Notes under the pieces: generated by a model | Told to the model about the DNA's origin: nothing | Seen by the model: the letters and a program-made list of their open reading frames with translations, nothing else | The model's database searches: none | Position numbers and translations under genes: made by a program | Shown here: piece after piece, positions 8,697-17,775 of the stretch | How the letters are laid out: every line of letters begins with the position of its first letter | Numbering within the stretch: the first letter of the stretch is position 1 | Source of the DNA: Endozoicomonas sp965232255 | GTDB taxonomy: Bacteria > Pseudomonadota > Gammaproteobacteria > Pseudomonadales > Endozoicomonadaceae | DNA length: 64,000 nucleotides | Assembly: GCA_965232255.1 (NCBI GenBank) | Contig: OZ246962.1 | Span: 744,001-808,000 of the forward strand | Direction: 5' to 3'

Positions 8697-10835
8697 ATGA
8701 GCGTAAAAAAATGGTTGTTGCTAGCGGCGATTATAATAGCGTCGGTTGCCTTCTACATTCTGGATGGTCAGCAATATTTGACTGGTGATTTCTTCCATCA
8801 ACTGTACCAGGATGACCCGTTAAAAACTGCCGTCATATTTTTCGTCATCTACGTTGCCGTTACGGCGCTGTCCCTACCCGGAGCTGCCATAATGACGCTG
8901 CTGTCGGGCGCCATTTTTGGCTTTTTTTACGGCGTGGTGCTCGCCTCCTTTGCCAGTACCATTGGCGCAACTCTGTCCTTTATCTTTTCCCGCACCCTCC
9001 TCAGGGATTGGGTGAGTCAGAAGTTTTCCAGCTACATAGGAACCGTTAACCGAGGGATAAAAAAGGAAGGCGCGTTCTATCTGGCCACCCTTAGGCTGAT
9101 TCCTGCTGTACCCTTTTTTGCTATTAACCTGGTCATGGGGCTGACCGCCATGCGCGTCTGGACCTTTGCCTGGGTCAGCCAGCTGGGTATGCTGCCGGGT
9201 ACGGCCGTTTTCGTTAACGCCGGGGACCAGCTTGGGTTGATCAAGGAATTCACGGTCAGCGGAATCCTCACTCCTCCCCTGATTGCTTCCTTTGTGCTGC
9301 TGGGTATTTTCCCTTGGCTCGCCAAGCTGTTTATGGGATGGCTGAAACATCGTCGTCTGTATGAGCGTTTCCAGCGTCCAAGTCGGTTTGATGACAACCT
9401 GGTGGTTATTGGTGCCGGTTCTGCCGGCTTGGTCAGCAGTTATATTGCCGCTGCCGTCAAAGCGAAAGTGTCGTTAATTGAAAAAAATAAAATGGGGGGT
9501 GATTGCCTGAACACCGGTTGCGTGCCCAGCAAGGCACTGATTCGCTCGGCAAAAATTGCCAACTATTTAAAGCATGCGAATGAGTTTGGCCTGGAAAACG
9601 TCAGTGGTGATGTCAACTTCCGACAAGTTATGGAACGCGTACAGGCGGTAATCAACAAAGTCGCTCCCCATGACTCGGTAGAGCGCTATTCAGAACTGGG
9701 TGTACGCTGCATCCACGGTGCTGCGCGGCTGGTCTCTCCCTGGGAGGTAGCGGTAGACGGGGAAACCATTACTACCCGAAATATTATTATTGCCAGTGGT
9801 GCCCACCCCTACGTCCCGCCCATGAAAGGGCTTGATGACATCAGCTATTACACCTCAGACAACATATGGACCCTGCGCGACAAGCCTGGCACCATGCTGG
9901 TGGTTGGCGGTGGTCCTATCGGCTGCGAACTGGCCCAGGCATTTGCCCGTCTTGGCGTGCATGTTACTCAGCTTGATTACGGTACCCGTCTGTTGCCCCG
10001 CGAAGATGAAGATGTTTCGCAACTGGTGATGGCCCAGTTTATTAAGGACGGCATAGACTTGCGCCTGCAACACGAAGCACGTTCATTCCATAAAGTGGTC
10101 GATCCTGATACCAAAGAAGTGCGTCAGTACCTGGAAGCAGGCTTCCAAGGCAAGAAAGAGGAAATCGATTTTGACGTAGTGCTCTTTGCCACCGGGCGCC
10201 ATGCCAACACCGCTGGCCTGGGGCTGGAAGACCTCGGCATTGACCTGACCGACCGCGGCACTATTGATGTCAATGACTACCTGCAAACCATCTATCCCAA
10301 TATCTACGCCTGTGGCGACGTGGTCGGTCCCTACCAGTTCACCCATACCGCCGCCTACCAGGCCTGGTACTGCACGGTCAACGCTTTGTTTGGCCAATGG
10401 CGCAAGTTCCGGGTGAACTATTCCGTTATCCCCTGGTGTACTTTTACCGATCCGGAAGTAGCGCGTGTCGGCCTGAATGAACAGGAAGCCAGGGACAAGG
10501 GAATTCCTTATGAGGTGACCAAGTATGAACTCGACGATCTGGACCGTGCCATTGCCGATGACGAAACAATCGGCTTTGTGAAGGTACTCACAGTGCCGGA
10601 CAAAGATACCATTCTGGGCGTGACTATTGTTGGCTATCAGGCCGGAGAGCTGATTACCGAGTTTGTTACCGCGATGAAATACGGCTTGGGCCTGAACAAG
10701 ATTCTGAACACTATTCACATTTATCCCACCATGAGCGAAGCCAACAAATACACCGCCGGGCAGTGGAAGCGAGCCCATGTGTCGCCACGGATACTGGCTA
10801 TGCTGGAAAAATACAACAGCTGGATGCGCCGTTGA
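8697..10835 (+). CDS. DedA/TVP38 membrane domain fused to a pyridine-nucleotide disulfide oxidoreductase
   Basis: The 712-residue protein joins two parts. Residues 1-225 are a TVP38/TMEM64 (VTT, DedA-like) membrane domain with several hydrophobic segments and the motif LRLIPAVPFFAINLVMGLT. Residues 230-712 form a mercuric-reductase/lipoamide-dehydrogenase-like flavoprotein: FAD fold VVIGAGSAGLVSS, redox pair Cys270 and Cys275 in GGDCLNTGCVPSK, NAD(P) fold VVGGGPIGCELAQAF, second FAD motif YACGDVVGPYQFTHTAAYQA, and the C-terminal dimer motif HIYPTMSE. The fusion is known in proteobacteria; its substrate is not established. Mercury reduction is unlikely, since there is no HMA domain or C-terminal Cys pair. 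The start has GGAGGTACT upstream of ATG. Confidence 0.9.
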   Translation: MSVKKWLLLAAIIIASVAFYILDGQQYLTGDFFHQLYQDDPLKTAVIFFVIYVAVTALSLPGAAIMTLLSGAIFGFFYGVVLASFASTIGATLSFIFSRTLLRDWVSQKFSSYIGTVNRGIKKEGAFYLATLRLIPAVPFFAINLVMGLTAMRVWTFAWVSQLGMLPGTAVFVNAGDQLGLIKEFTVSGILTPPLIASFVLLGIFPWLAKLFMGWLKHRRLYERFQRPSRFDDNLVVIGAGSAGLVSSYIAAAVKAKVSLIEKNKMGGDCLNTGCVPSKALIRSAKIANYLKHANEFGLENVSGDVNFRQVMERVQAVINKVAPHDSVERYSELGVRCIHGAARLVSPWEVAVDGETITTRNIIIASGAHPYVPPMKGLDDISYYTSDNIWTLRDKPGTMLVVGGGPIGCELAQAFARLGVHVTQLDYGTRLLPREDEDVSQLVMAQFIKDGIDLRLQHEARSFHKVVDPDTKEVRQYLEAGFQGKKEEIDFDVVLFATGRHANTAGLGLEDLGIDLTDRGTIDVNDYLQTIYPNIYACGDVVGPYQFTHTAAYQAWYCTVNALFGQWRKFRVNYSVIPWCTFTDPEVARVGLNEQEARDKGIPYEVTKYELDDLDRAIADDETIGFVKVLTVPDKDTILGVTIVGYQAGELITEFVTAMKYGLGLNKILNTIHIYPTMSEANKYTAGQWKRAHVSPRILAMLEKYNSWMRR

Positions 10836-10873
10836 CTATCCTTAACGGGTCATGACCGACATAAGGATGTTTA

Positions 10874-11611
10874 ATGAGTGACCCGGACCCTTCTGCGGGT
10901 TTATCAGACGCCAGCTCGACGGGTAATCCCAAACAGAGCCACAGTCCTGCCAGCCCGCAACCCGCATCAGCTATCGACGACCAGACCATCTGCCAAGAGC
11001 TGAACAAAATCCTCAAAGATCGCAATATTGTCCTGGCCGAACCTGCCACTGCGACCTTGCAGGAATCTCTGCAACTCAATAAGCGCAGTTTTCGCAATCG
11101 CATCAAAAACCTTCTCCCAGTCTCGGTGTACAAGTTCTTTACCCGTCTTGAATCAGCCCATCAGCAGAAAAAAGTTGGTGCCATGATTGCCCTGTTGCAG
11201 CAAAAAAACCAAGCCGCTTGGCAACGTCTGGGCGAAGGACGAGCAGAAGGCGTTAACGAGCGTGAATTGCGTCAGCTCCTGCTGGACTGCGAGCAGTCCC
11301 AGCTCTGGCTAGACCTGATGGAGGGTCGTGGTCAGTCCCAGGTAACAGCGGCTCGCGCCCGGGTTGTGGATTGTCTGAAGCAATGTGTGGGCGCCCAGAC
11401 TCCCAGTGACTTTCACTCAGCGAACGAGACGTACTATAGGGCCACTGTCGATCTTAAGCGCTCCATTATTCACGAAGATGAACTCAAAGTTGGTTTACTG
11501 GCCGCGACGGGGGAGCAAGCCAGGGAGCTGAAACAGTTTGAAAAAATGCTGGTGGACGAAGCAGCCGCCATGGAAGCCTATCGTCTGTATGGACAAGCAG
11601 AGCAACCTTGA
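10874..11611 (+). CDS. hypothetical helical protein
   Basis: The 245-residue protein begins 38 bp after the oxidoreductase gene, with AAGGATG ahead of the ATG, and may be cotranscribed with it. The first ~35 residues are Ser/Pro/Ala-rich and probably disordered. The remainder is predicted by composition to be mostly helical, rich in Gln, Leu, Glu and Arg, with no signal peptide or membrane segment. No catalytic or binding motif is recognised. It is followed by the phosphatase-like gene 92 bp downstream. Function unknown. Confidence 0.7.
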   Translation: MSDPDPSAGLSDASSTGNPKQSHSPASPQPASAIDDQTICQELNKILKDRNIVLAEPATATLQESLQLNKRSFRNRIKNLLPVSVYKFFTRLESAHQQKKVGAMIALLQQKNQAAWQRLGEGRAEGVNERELRQLLLDCEQSQLWLDLMEGRGQSQVTAARARVVDCLKQCVGAQTPSDFHSANETYYRATVDLKRSIIHEDELKVGLLAATGEQARELKQFEKMLVDEAAAMEAYRLYGQAEQP

Positions 11612-11703
11612 AGGCACCATTTGCGGAACAAAAGTGTATAGTCTGCTGTCACAGTGGATATGTAAAATCCTCGTGACGTAGAAACCATCAAGGTTCTTAA
11701 GCA

Positions 11704-12855
11704 ATGAGTATTGACGGTCCCTCAAGCTCAGGGATATTTCCAAACAACAGCAGACCAGCGGAACAATGTTCAGCATGCAAAAAGTCGGACACTTCGGCTT
11801 CGGTAGCCACGCCCGCAACGACGGAGCGCCCCATCAAGAGCCTGTTCGAACGAAGAAACAGTAAACTGGTTGCTGGTCGACAGTCCCTCAATCTACGCCT
11901 GAAGAAACATGTTAAATCTCCCTTGGAGCGCTTGGTGGATGAGCTGGATCGCAAGCTTTTCGATGAGCGGTTTTCGCCCATCGGTTCGCCCGTCGTATCA
12001 TCGGACGGCACCTTGAAGATGTATCGTATTCCTTGTTATGACCAACAAAAAATAATGATTCACTCCCTACGCCCACAGCCCAAAACTGATGAGGTCTACG
12101 AGAACTTTGCCAGCAGTTTCTGGCGCATGGTTGATCAGGAGAATACCAGTGTTTGTGCCTTGGCCAATCCCGGAGGCAGGCCGATATACATGCCGCCACA
12201 ACAAAACTCCCAAGCCATGAAATCACACCCACTCAACGTCGGGGATTGTCGCCACTTTGCCAATGGTATGTGCGTGGACGTGGTGCAGATTGATTTACTC
12301 ACAGATCTGAAAAACACCGTCCTGGAATACAGGCAGGATCCTCAGGGAGAGTCCCCCATTGCCAGAGAAGTCCAACTTGAGCTGACCAAGCCCGCTGACT
12401 GGATAAGCCATGCGGACAAAACCACTGAGTTAGCCGACAACGAACCATCCAGAACCAGCAAGATGGTAAAAGTTCGCCAGATTTTTTCCTGCTGGTCTGA
12501 CTCTGAACCGTTAGTTCCGGAAATTGCCCACAAGATTGTATCCAGGTTAACGTCCCCTAACCTGCAACTGCACTGCGAGGGTGGCGTGAACCGTAGCCCG
12601 GCGGCCGCGGCAATGATATTGCTGAACAAAAAGCGAGAAAGTCTGAACGCCCATAATTTGCTTGATGAGGTGGCTAGTACCATTAAATATATACGACGAT
12701 GTTGTCATAATAGTGCGGCCATGGATCGTTCTGCCCGGATCACGATATTGCATTTTGCCCTGGACTGCCTGGGGCTCACAGCAGAGCATATGCTTTCCTC
12801 ATGCCAAACACCCACCGTGACTTCGCCACAGTCAAGCTATTTCCAAAGTGTCTAG
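11704..12855 (+). CDS. divergent eukaryote-type protein tyrosine phosphatase, candidate effector
   Basis: The 383-residue protein has the layout of a classical PTP domain after a disordered ~100-residue N-terminus. The P-loop is LHCEGGVNRSPAA, giving HC-x5-R with Cys291 and Arg297. A WSD triplet at 264-266 stands 25 residues before that Cys and corresponds to the WPD loop (general acid Asp266). Upstream, ENFASSFWRMVDQENTSV at ~133-150 matches the FWRMVWEQ block, and IYMPP matches the YWP block. After the P-loop, IKYIRRCCHNSAAMDRSARITILHFAL matches the LRKQRPGMVQ..QY Q-loop block, but the Q-loop glutamines are absent. Bacterial PTPs of this kind (YopH, SptP) are usually secreted effectors. No signal peptide is seen. 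Start: AAGG eight to nine bases before the ATG. Confidence 0.75.
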   Translation: MSIDGPSSSGIFPNNSRPAEQCSACKKSDTSASVATPATTERPIKSLFERRNSKLVAGRQSLNLRLKKHVKSPLERLVDELDRKLFDERFSPIGSPVVSSDGTLKMYRIPCYDQQKIMIHSLRPQPKTDEVYENFASSFWRMVDQENTSVCALANPGGRPIYMPPQQNSQAMKSHPLNVGDCRHFANGMCVDVVQIDLLTDLKNTVLEYRQDPQGESPIAREVQLELTKPADWISHADKTTELADNEPSRTSKMVKVRQIFSCWSDSEPLVPEIAHKIVSRLTSPNLQLHCEGGVNRSPAAAAMILLNKKRESLNAHNLLDEVASTIKYIRRCCHNSAAMDRSARITILHFALDCLGLTAEHMLSSCQTPTVTSPQSSYFQSV

Positions 12856-12887
12856 TGTCGTGCTACTGGTCTAGTGTCGTGCTACTG
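12851..12887 (+). repeat. 18-bp direct repeat spanning two convergent stop codons
   Basis: TCTAGTGTCGTGCTACTG occurs at 12851-12868 and 12870-12887, one base apart. The first copy holds the TAG of the phosphatase gene. The second holds the complement of the nagC stop. The two genes converge within this duplication. Confidence 0.9.
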
Positions 12888-14075
12888 AATGTGCTTTAGC
12901 AGCAGACCCTCTTCAAGGAGCGCCCTTCTTACTAAAGCAAAACCAGCAAACCACGGACTATCGTACAAGCTTGCACAGACAACTTTAATTGCATCATCGT
13001 GCAAAGAGACGGTTTGAGTTTTCAGACAGTGCGTGATGACTGGACTAATAACCTCAATGGCCTGACAGATTTCGCCGGCCAGAACAATGCACTCCGGTCG
13101 TAGCAGGTTAACACTCATGGCAATGGCTCTCCCCAGGTTGCCAGCGGCTTCCTTTAACAGGTCGATGGCAAGTTGATCGCCGGCATTGGCCGCCGCACAA
13201 ATCGCATTGGTATCAGCCCCCTGCTCCAACACACTGGGCACACCGGATTCGAGCAATTTGTGGCAGCGACGTTCCAGGGCAGCATTGCACACCAACGTTT
13301 CCAGGCAACCAAAATTACCGCAGTAGCATCGCTCTCCCAGCGGATCGATCTGTACATGGCCAATTTCCCCCACCGCTAAAGAACTGCCCTCGTACAACTT
13401 GCCGTCTAGAACCATGCCAGCACCCACTCCATTGTGAACACAAACGAACAGGCTATTGCTGATCCCGTTACTGACACCGAAATGGCTCTCTGCCAGCGCC
13501 ATGGATGACACAAAATTGTTGATAAAGCACGGTATTCCCAATGCCTGAGACACCTGCTCAGCCAACGGCATATTACGTACTGGCAAATGAGGCATAAAGC
13601 TGACGATGCCCGTGGCTGAGTTGACCAATCCGGGAATGGTTATGCCCACTCCCACCAGCCGGTGAATATGCTTTTTTTGCGCTTGCAGGAAGGTTTGCAG
13701 CGTAGCAATAAGCTGCTCGAAAAATGCCAGCTGACTGGAAGGTCGTAGTGGCTCGGAGTAGTTGGCCAGCAATTGTCCGGAAAGGTCACACAGTCCGAGG
13801 TGCAATTTAGTCCTGCCAGCACGGGCGGCGAGAATCTGCACTTGTCCCCAGGCTGGGGCCAGTGATGTGGCTCGACGCCCCCGTGGAGAGTTTTGCTGCT
13901 CCAGCTCAACAATCAGGCCAGCTGCCAGTAGCTCCCGGGTAATCCGGGTGACGCTGCCCGCGGCCAGGGCGCAAAGCCTGGCTATCTGGATTCTGGAAAC
14001 CGAACCATGATCAACAATGCACTTGAAAACTGCGGAAACATTGCGCTCTTTAACAAAGTCCAGATTGGCAATCAT
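12882..14075 (-). CDS. nagC: ROK-family repressor NagC
   Basis: NagC represses amino-sugar genes and is released by N-acetylglucosamine-6-phosphate. The N-terminal ~70 residues are a winged helix-turn-helix (SRIQIARLCALAAGSVTRITRELL). The ROK sugar-binding domain follows, with VGVGITIPGLVNSATG, the zinc-site motif GEIGHVQIDPLGERCYCGNFGCLET, and length 397 close to E. coli NagC (406). It is the last gene of the nagB-nagA-nagC leftward transcript, 12 bp after nagA, the same set as in E. coli. Mlc is the closest alternative, but context favours NagC. Confidence 0.92.
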   Translation of the reverse strand: MIANLDFVKERNVSAVFKCIVDHGSVSRIQIARLCALAAGSVTRITRELLAAGLIVELEQQNSPRGRRATSLAPAWGQVQILAARAGRTKLHLGLCDLSGQLLANYSEPLRPSSQLAFFEQLIATLQTFLQAQKKHIHRLVGVGITIPGLVNSATGIVSFMPHLPVRNMPLAEQVSQALGIPCFINNFVSSMALAESHFGVSNGISNSLFVCVHNGVGAGMVLDGKLYEGSSLAVGEIGHVQIDPLGERCYCGNFGCLETLVCNAALERRCHKLLESGVPSVLEQGADTNAICAAANAGDQLAIDLLKEAAGNLGRAIAMSVNLLRPECIVLAGEICQAIEVISPVITHCLKTQTVSLHDDAIKVVCASLYDSPWFAGFALVRRALLEEGLLLKHIQ

Positions 14076-14087
14076 ATTAATTAGCCA

Positions 14088-15260
14088 TCAGCCATGTAAT
14101 TTCAGTTCGCCACCGCTGACCGAGCCTCGCACCCTGAAGCTGTCGTCAAAAATGGCAAGGTTGGCAAACTGACCAGCGGTAATGCTGCCCATCTGCGAGT
14201 GCACATGGATTGCCCTGGCCGCATTGATGGTAGCCATGCGAATCGCTGTCTGGGGCTCAATGCCGACACGGATGCTGTTGCCTACGGCTGCCATCATGGT
14301 TAGTGCGGAACCGGCCAACGTACCGTCAGCATTGCTGCACTTGCCATCGCGGTGGTAAATGGTTTGTCCGGCAAAGGCAAAAGTCTCCATATCGGTCCCT
14401 GCCGGAGTGGTTGCGTCTGTCACCAGCACCAGACGATCAGCTAGCAGACGCTGGGCAATGCGCAGGTTCTCCCACGACAAATGATGGCCATCGGCAATAA
14501 TGCCAGCTCCGAGTCGGTGACTGTCAAAGACCGCGCCTACCACTCCGGGCTCACGACTACCCAGTGGACTCATGGCATTGTGCAGATGGGTAGCAAATGA
14601 GGCTCCCGCCGCTTCTGCTGCCTTGACCTGAGCGCAGGTAGCGTTGGTATGGCCAAGAGAAACCACAATACCCGCTGAACTCAGTGCCTCCAGAGTACCT
14701 GGCGGACATACTTCCGGAGCCAGCGTCACCATGGCTATGGCATCAGCATTGGCACACAGATAATCGATCATGTCAGGCGTCGGGCGACGAATAAGGTTGG
14801 CATTATGAATCCCCTTGCGCTCAGGATTCAGATAGGGGCCTTCCAGATGCAGACCCGGAACTCGATACGGGTACATGAGCTGGTATTCCCGGACAATATC
14901 AATCGCCTGACGCATATCATCGTCGCTGCAAGTGATCAGCGTCGGCAAAAACGCCGTGCAGCCCGAACGCAGATTGACAGCATGCATGGTATCGAGGGTA
15001 TCAAGAGTGATATCACTGTTAAAAAGCACCCCACCACAGCCGTTCAACTGCAGATCAATAAAACCAGGGCTCAGAGTCAAACCTTGCAGATTAATCCGCT
15101 GTAACCCAGCGGGCAGAGCCATGTGTGCCGCTAAGGCAGCGGCAACAATCCGATTGCCCTCAATAATGACCATATCCAGCTGCTCACAATGGCCGGTTAA
15201 TGGTTTGAAACCAGTCAGCGCGTAGGCCGTCTGTGGGCTGGCAATAACAGTTGCAGACAT
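14088..15260 (-). CDS. nagA: N-acetylglucosamine-6-phosphate deacetylase
   Basis: NagA removes acetate from GlcNAc-6-phosphate, producing glucosamine-6-phosphate for NagB. Visible motifs: PGFIDLQLNGCGGV, the metal Glu in HLEGPYLNPERKGIHN, the His ligands in LGHTNATCAQ and THLHNAMSPLGSREPG, and the catalytic Asp in VTDATTPAG. A longer frame opens at 15299, but the ATG at 15260 (MSATVIAS) is chosen: AAGGA sits ten bases upstream and the start lies one base past the nagB stop, giving 390 residues against 382 in E. coli. Translational coupling to nagB is likely. Confidence 0.95.
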   Translation of the reverse strand: MSATVIASPQTAYALTGFKPLTGHCEQLDMVIIEGNRIVAAALAAHMALPAGLQRINLQGLTLSPGFIDLQLNGCGGVLFNSDITLDTLDTMHAVNLRSGCTAFLPTLITCSDDDMRQAIDIVREYQLMYPYRVPGLHLEGPYLNPERKGIHNANLIRRPTPDMIDYLCANADAIAMVTLAPEVCPPGTLEALSSAGIVVSLGHTNATCAQVKAAEAAGASFATHLHNAMSPLGSREPGVVGAVFDSHRLGAGIIADGHHLSWENLRIAQRLLADRLVLVTDATTPAGTDMETFAFAGQTIYHRDGKCSNADGTLAGSALTMMAAVGNSIRVGIEPQTAIRMATINAARAIHVHSQMGSITAGQFANLAIFDDSFRVRGSVSGGELKLHG

Positions 15261-15261
15261 A

Positions 15262-16062
15262 TCAAAAGTCCTTGATGTTTTCTGACTCGATATCCGCAAA
15301 GTAACGCAGTGTACGAACTTTCAGGTCCAGCGTGGCCGGCTCATCGCAAATCATCATGGCTTTTGGATGCAGCTGCAAAGCGGAAATCGTCCACATGTGG
15401 TTCACGCAACCTTCAACGGCGGCCTGTACCGCGCGGGATTTATCAGCACCGGTAGCCAGAACCATCAGCTCGCGAGCGTCCAGCACCGTTCCCACACCAA
15501 CGGTAAGGGCCCGTTTTGGCACCAGGTCAATCTGCTGGCCAAAGAAGCGGGCATTGGCTTCTCTGGTTTGCGTAGTCAGCGTCTTCAGCCGGGTGCGCGA
15601 AGCAAGCGATGAGGCCGGCTCATTAAAGGCAATGTGCCCGTCGTGCCCCACGCCACCCATAAACAGCTCAATGCCGCCATAACGCTTGATAGCCTCTTCG
15701 TAGCGCTGACACTCAGCGTCGAGATCGTCGGCATTGCCATTGAGGAAGTTAATGTTGTTCTGCGGGATATCGATATGGGCAAAAAAGTGTCGCTGCATAA
15801 ACATTCGGTAGCACTCCGGGTGATTTGCTGGCAAGCCGACGTACTCATCCATATTGAATGTGACTACGTTGGCAAAGCTCACGTCACCAGCGCGATGCAG
15901 GCGCACCAGCTCCTGATAGGTGAGAATTGGCGTGCTGCCGGTGGGTAGGCCGAGCACAAAGGGGCGCTCAGGCGTCGGGGCAAATGCCTTGATTCGGGCA
16001 ACGATGTGAAGAGCAGCCCAGCGTCCTGCTGTCGCCTTGTCTTTTAAGGGGATAAAACGCAT
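15262..16062 (-). CDS. nagB: glucosamine-6-phosphate deaminase
   Basis: NagB converts glucosamine-6-phosphate to fructose-6-phosphate and ammonia, bringing amino sugars into glycolysis. The protein closely follows the E. coli enzyme: RPFVLGLPTGSTP, VVTFNMDEYVGLP, FMGGVGHDGHIAFNEPASSLASRTR and VEGCVNHMWTISALQLHPKAMMICDEP. The start at 16062 (MRFIPLKDK) gives 266 residues, exactly the E. coli length, with TGGAG as ribosome site. An upstream in-frame ATG at 16101 would put the start against the NagC-like operator and is rejected. The first gene of the leftward nag transcript. Confidence 0.96.
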   Translation of the reverse strand: MRFIPLKDKATAGRWAALHIVARIKAFAPTPERPFVLGLPTGSTPILTYQELVRLHRAGDVSFANVVTFNMDEYVGLPANHPECYRMFMQRHFFAHIDIPQNNINFLNGNADDLDAECQRYEEAIKRYGGIELFMGGVGHDGHIAFNEPASSLASRTRLKTLTTQTREANARFFGQQIDLVPKRALTVGVGTVLDARELMVLATGADKSRAVQAAVEGCVNHMWTISALQLHPKAMMICDEPATLDLKVRTLRYFADIESENIKDF

Positions 16063-16101
16063 GTCGAAAACTCCAGCAAAATCTGCCACATAATAACCCA
16101 T

Positions 16102-16122
16102 TTATTTTTCATTAAAAATTAA
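16102..16122. promoter_or_regulatory. candidate NagC operator (nagB side)
   Basis: TTATTTTT-N5-AAAATTAA is a near-perfect inverted repeat of the same 21-bp layout as the box at 16196-16216. It stands 40-60 bp before the nagB start. The form agrees with the AT-rich NagC consensus. The centres of the two boxes are 94 bp apart, about nine helical turns; in E. coli, NagC loops DNA between paired nagB and nagE boxes. Confidence 0.6.
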
Positions 16123-16167
16123 ATAGGCATATAAAAAGAAAATATCAGACAAAAAATGTTTATTCAT

Positions 16168-16183
16168 GATGATTCTGGTCACA
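16168..16183. promoter_or_regulatory. candidate CRP site between the nag operators
   Basis: GATGA-N6-TCACA has one perfect and one partial half-site of the TGTGA-N6-TCACA consensus. It lies between the two NagC-like boxes, where the E. coli nag region also has a CRP site. Inference only. Confidence 0.45.
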
Positions 16184-16195
16184 TATTGAGGGTTT

Positions 16196-16216
16196 TTATT
16201 TTTTTCAGAAAAATAA
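16196..16216. promoter_or_regulatory. candidate NagC operator (nagE side)
   Basis: TTATTTTT-TTCAG-AAAAATAA is a perfect 8-bp inverted repeat with a 5-bp spacer, 61 bp before the nagE start. It fits NagC-type operators and pairs with the box at 16102-16122. Confidence 0.65.
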
Positions 16217-16277
16217 ATTAGTAACATTTAACCGTACACAAACACTCTCAGCACAAATATTGAATGGTTGATCAATC

Positions 16278-17759
16278 ATGAACATCTTGGGATATCTACA
16301 AAAACTCGGTGCGGCACTGATGCTGCCCATTGCCGTTCTGCCGGTGGCGGCCATACTACTGCGTCTTGGTCAGCCAGATCTTCTGGACATTCCTTTTATT
16401 GCCCAGGCAGGTAATGCCATTTTCAGCAATCTGCCGCTGCTGTTCGCCATGGGCATTGCCGTCGGTCTTGCGGCTGACGGTGCGGGGGCTGCCGCCATCG
16501 CTGGGGCGGTTGGCTTCTTCGTTCTCAAGGCGACGACGGCAACCATTAACCCTGACATCGATATGTCCTTCTTTGGGGGCATCATCAGCGGTATCGTTGC
16601 CGGTCACAGTTACAACCGTTTTCACGGTGCCTCACTGCCCGACTACCTGGGCTTTTTCGGCGGCAAACGGCTAGTGCCGATTATGACCGGCCTGTTTATG
16701 CTGGCCATCGGCTGGGGTTGCGGTTATCTCTGGCCAGCCGTACAAAATGGCATTGATGCTTTTGGTCAGGGTGTTGCCGAGTCTGGTTCACTGGGTCAGT
16801 TTGCCTACGGGACGCTTAACCGGGGCCTGATTCCATTTGGTCTGCACCACGTCCTGAACTCCTATTTCTGGTTCGGCCTGGGCAGCTTTACCAATGCTGC
16901 CGGTGAGGTAGTCAACGGTGACTTGCACCGCTTCTTTGCCGGCGATCCGGCTGCCGGAGTCTTTATGACCGGCTTCTTCCCGGTCATGATGTTTGGTCTG
17001 CCTGCTGCTGCCCTGGCCATGTACCTGACTGCAGAAAAAGATCGCCGTACCCAAGTGGGCGGTGTCCTGCTGTCTGTAGCGCTGACCGCTTTTCTTACCG
17101 GCATTACTGAGCCACTGGAATTCATGTTCATGTTCCTGGCGCCTGCTCTTTATGCAATCCACGCGCTGCTGACCGGAGTTTCGCTGGTCGTTACTAATAC
17201 CATGGGGGTACTCAGTGGCTTTGGTTTCTCCGCCGGACTGTTCGACATGGTGCTAAACTGGGGGCTGGCAACTAAACCTTGGGCTTTGGTGGGCATTGGT
17301 CTTGTATTTAGTGTCGTCTACTTTTGTGTGTTTTATTTCGCTATCAAGGCGTTCAATCTGAACACGCCAGGCCGTGAACAGCTCGACAACACCCTTGTTG
17401 ACCATTCGACAGAAGCAGTCCCTGCGACTAGTGCCGGTCTGGCGCTGAAAGACAACGCTTACAAGGCTCGCCAGTTTACCCGTGCCGTGGGTGGACTAGC
17501 CAATATTGAGGGTATTGATTCCTGCATTACACGACTGCGTTTAACCCTGAAAGACACCACCGTTGCCAATGAGCAAGCCATCAAGGCTTTAGGTGCCAGC
17601 GGTATGATTCGCGTGGGTGAGAAAAATCTGCAGATCATTCTTGGGCCACAAGCTGAGATCATTGCCGGGGAGATGAAAAAGATTGCCGCCGATGAAGATC
17701 TGAGTACCATACAGGTTCCCGGCAAGATTCCTGAAGCCCAGTTCAGTCCGGCTCACTGA
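16278..17759 (+). CDS. nagE: PTS N-acetylglucosamine transporter, EIICB (NagE without EIIA)
   Basis: This permease imports GlcNAc and phosphorylates it on entry. Residues ~1-375 are the EIIC membrane domain of the glucose family (start MNILGYLQKLGAALMLPIAVLPVAAILLR; GLIPFGLHHVLNSYFWF; FLTGITEPLEFMFMFLAPALY). Residues ~395-485 are EIIB with the phosphocysteine Cys416 in GIDSCITRLRLTLKD. Unlike E. coli NagE (648 residues) there is no C-terminal EIIA; that domain is supplied by the EIIA-HPr-EI fusion at 18310. It is divergent from nagB and heads a rightward transcript. A hairpin GCCGCCTGCC-ACTC-AGGCGGC follows the stop, then TTTTTG, and may attenuate transcription before the next genes. Confidence 0.94.
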   Translation: MNILGYLQKLGAALMLPIAVLPVAAILLRLGQPDLLDIPFIAQAGNAIFSNLPLLFAMGIAVGLAADGAGAAAIAGAVGFFVLKATTATINPDIDMSFFGGIISGIVAGHSYNRFHGASLPDYLGFFGGKRLVPIMTGLFMLAIGWGCGYLWPAVQNGIDAFGQGVAESGSLGQFAYGTLNRGLIPFGLHHVLNSYFWFGLGSFTNAAGEVVNGDLHRFFAGDPAAGVFMTGFFPVMMFGLPAAALAMYLTAEKDRRTQVGGVLLSVALTAFLTGITEPLEFMFMFLAPALYAIHALLTGVSLVVTNTMGVLSGFGFSAGLFDMVLNWGLATKPWALVGIGLVFSVVYFCVFYFAIKAFNLNTPGREQLDNTLVDHSTEAVPATSAGLALKDNAYKARQFTRAVGGLANIEGIDSCITRLRLTLKDTTVANEQAIKALGASGMIRVGEKNLQIILGPQAEIIAGEMKKIAADEDLSTIQVPGKIPEAQFSPAH

Positions 17760-17775
17760 ACAGGAACACTTTGCA

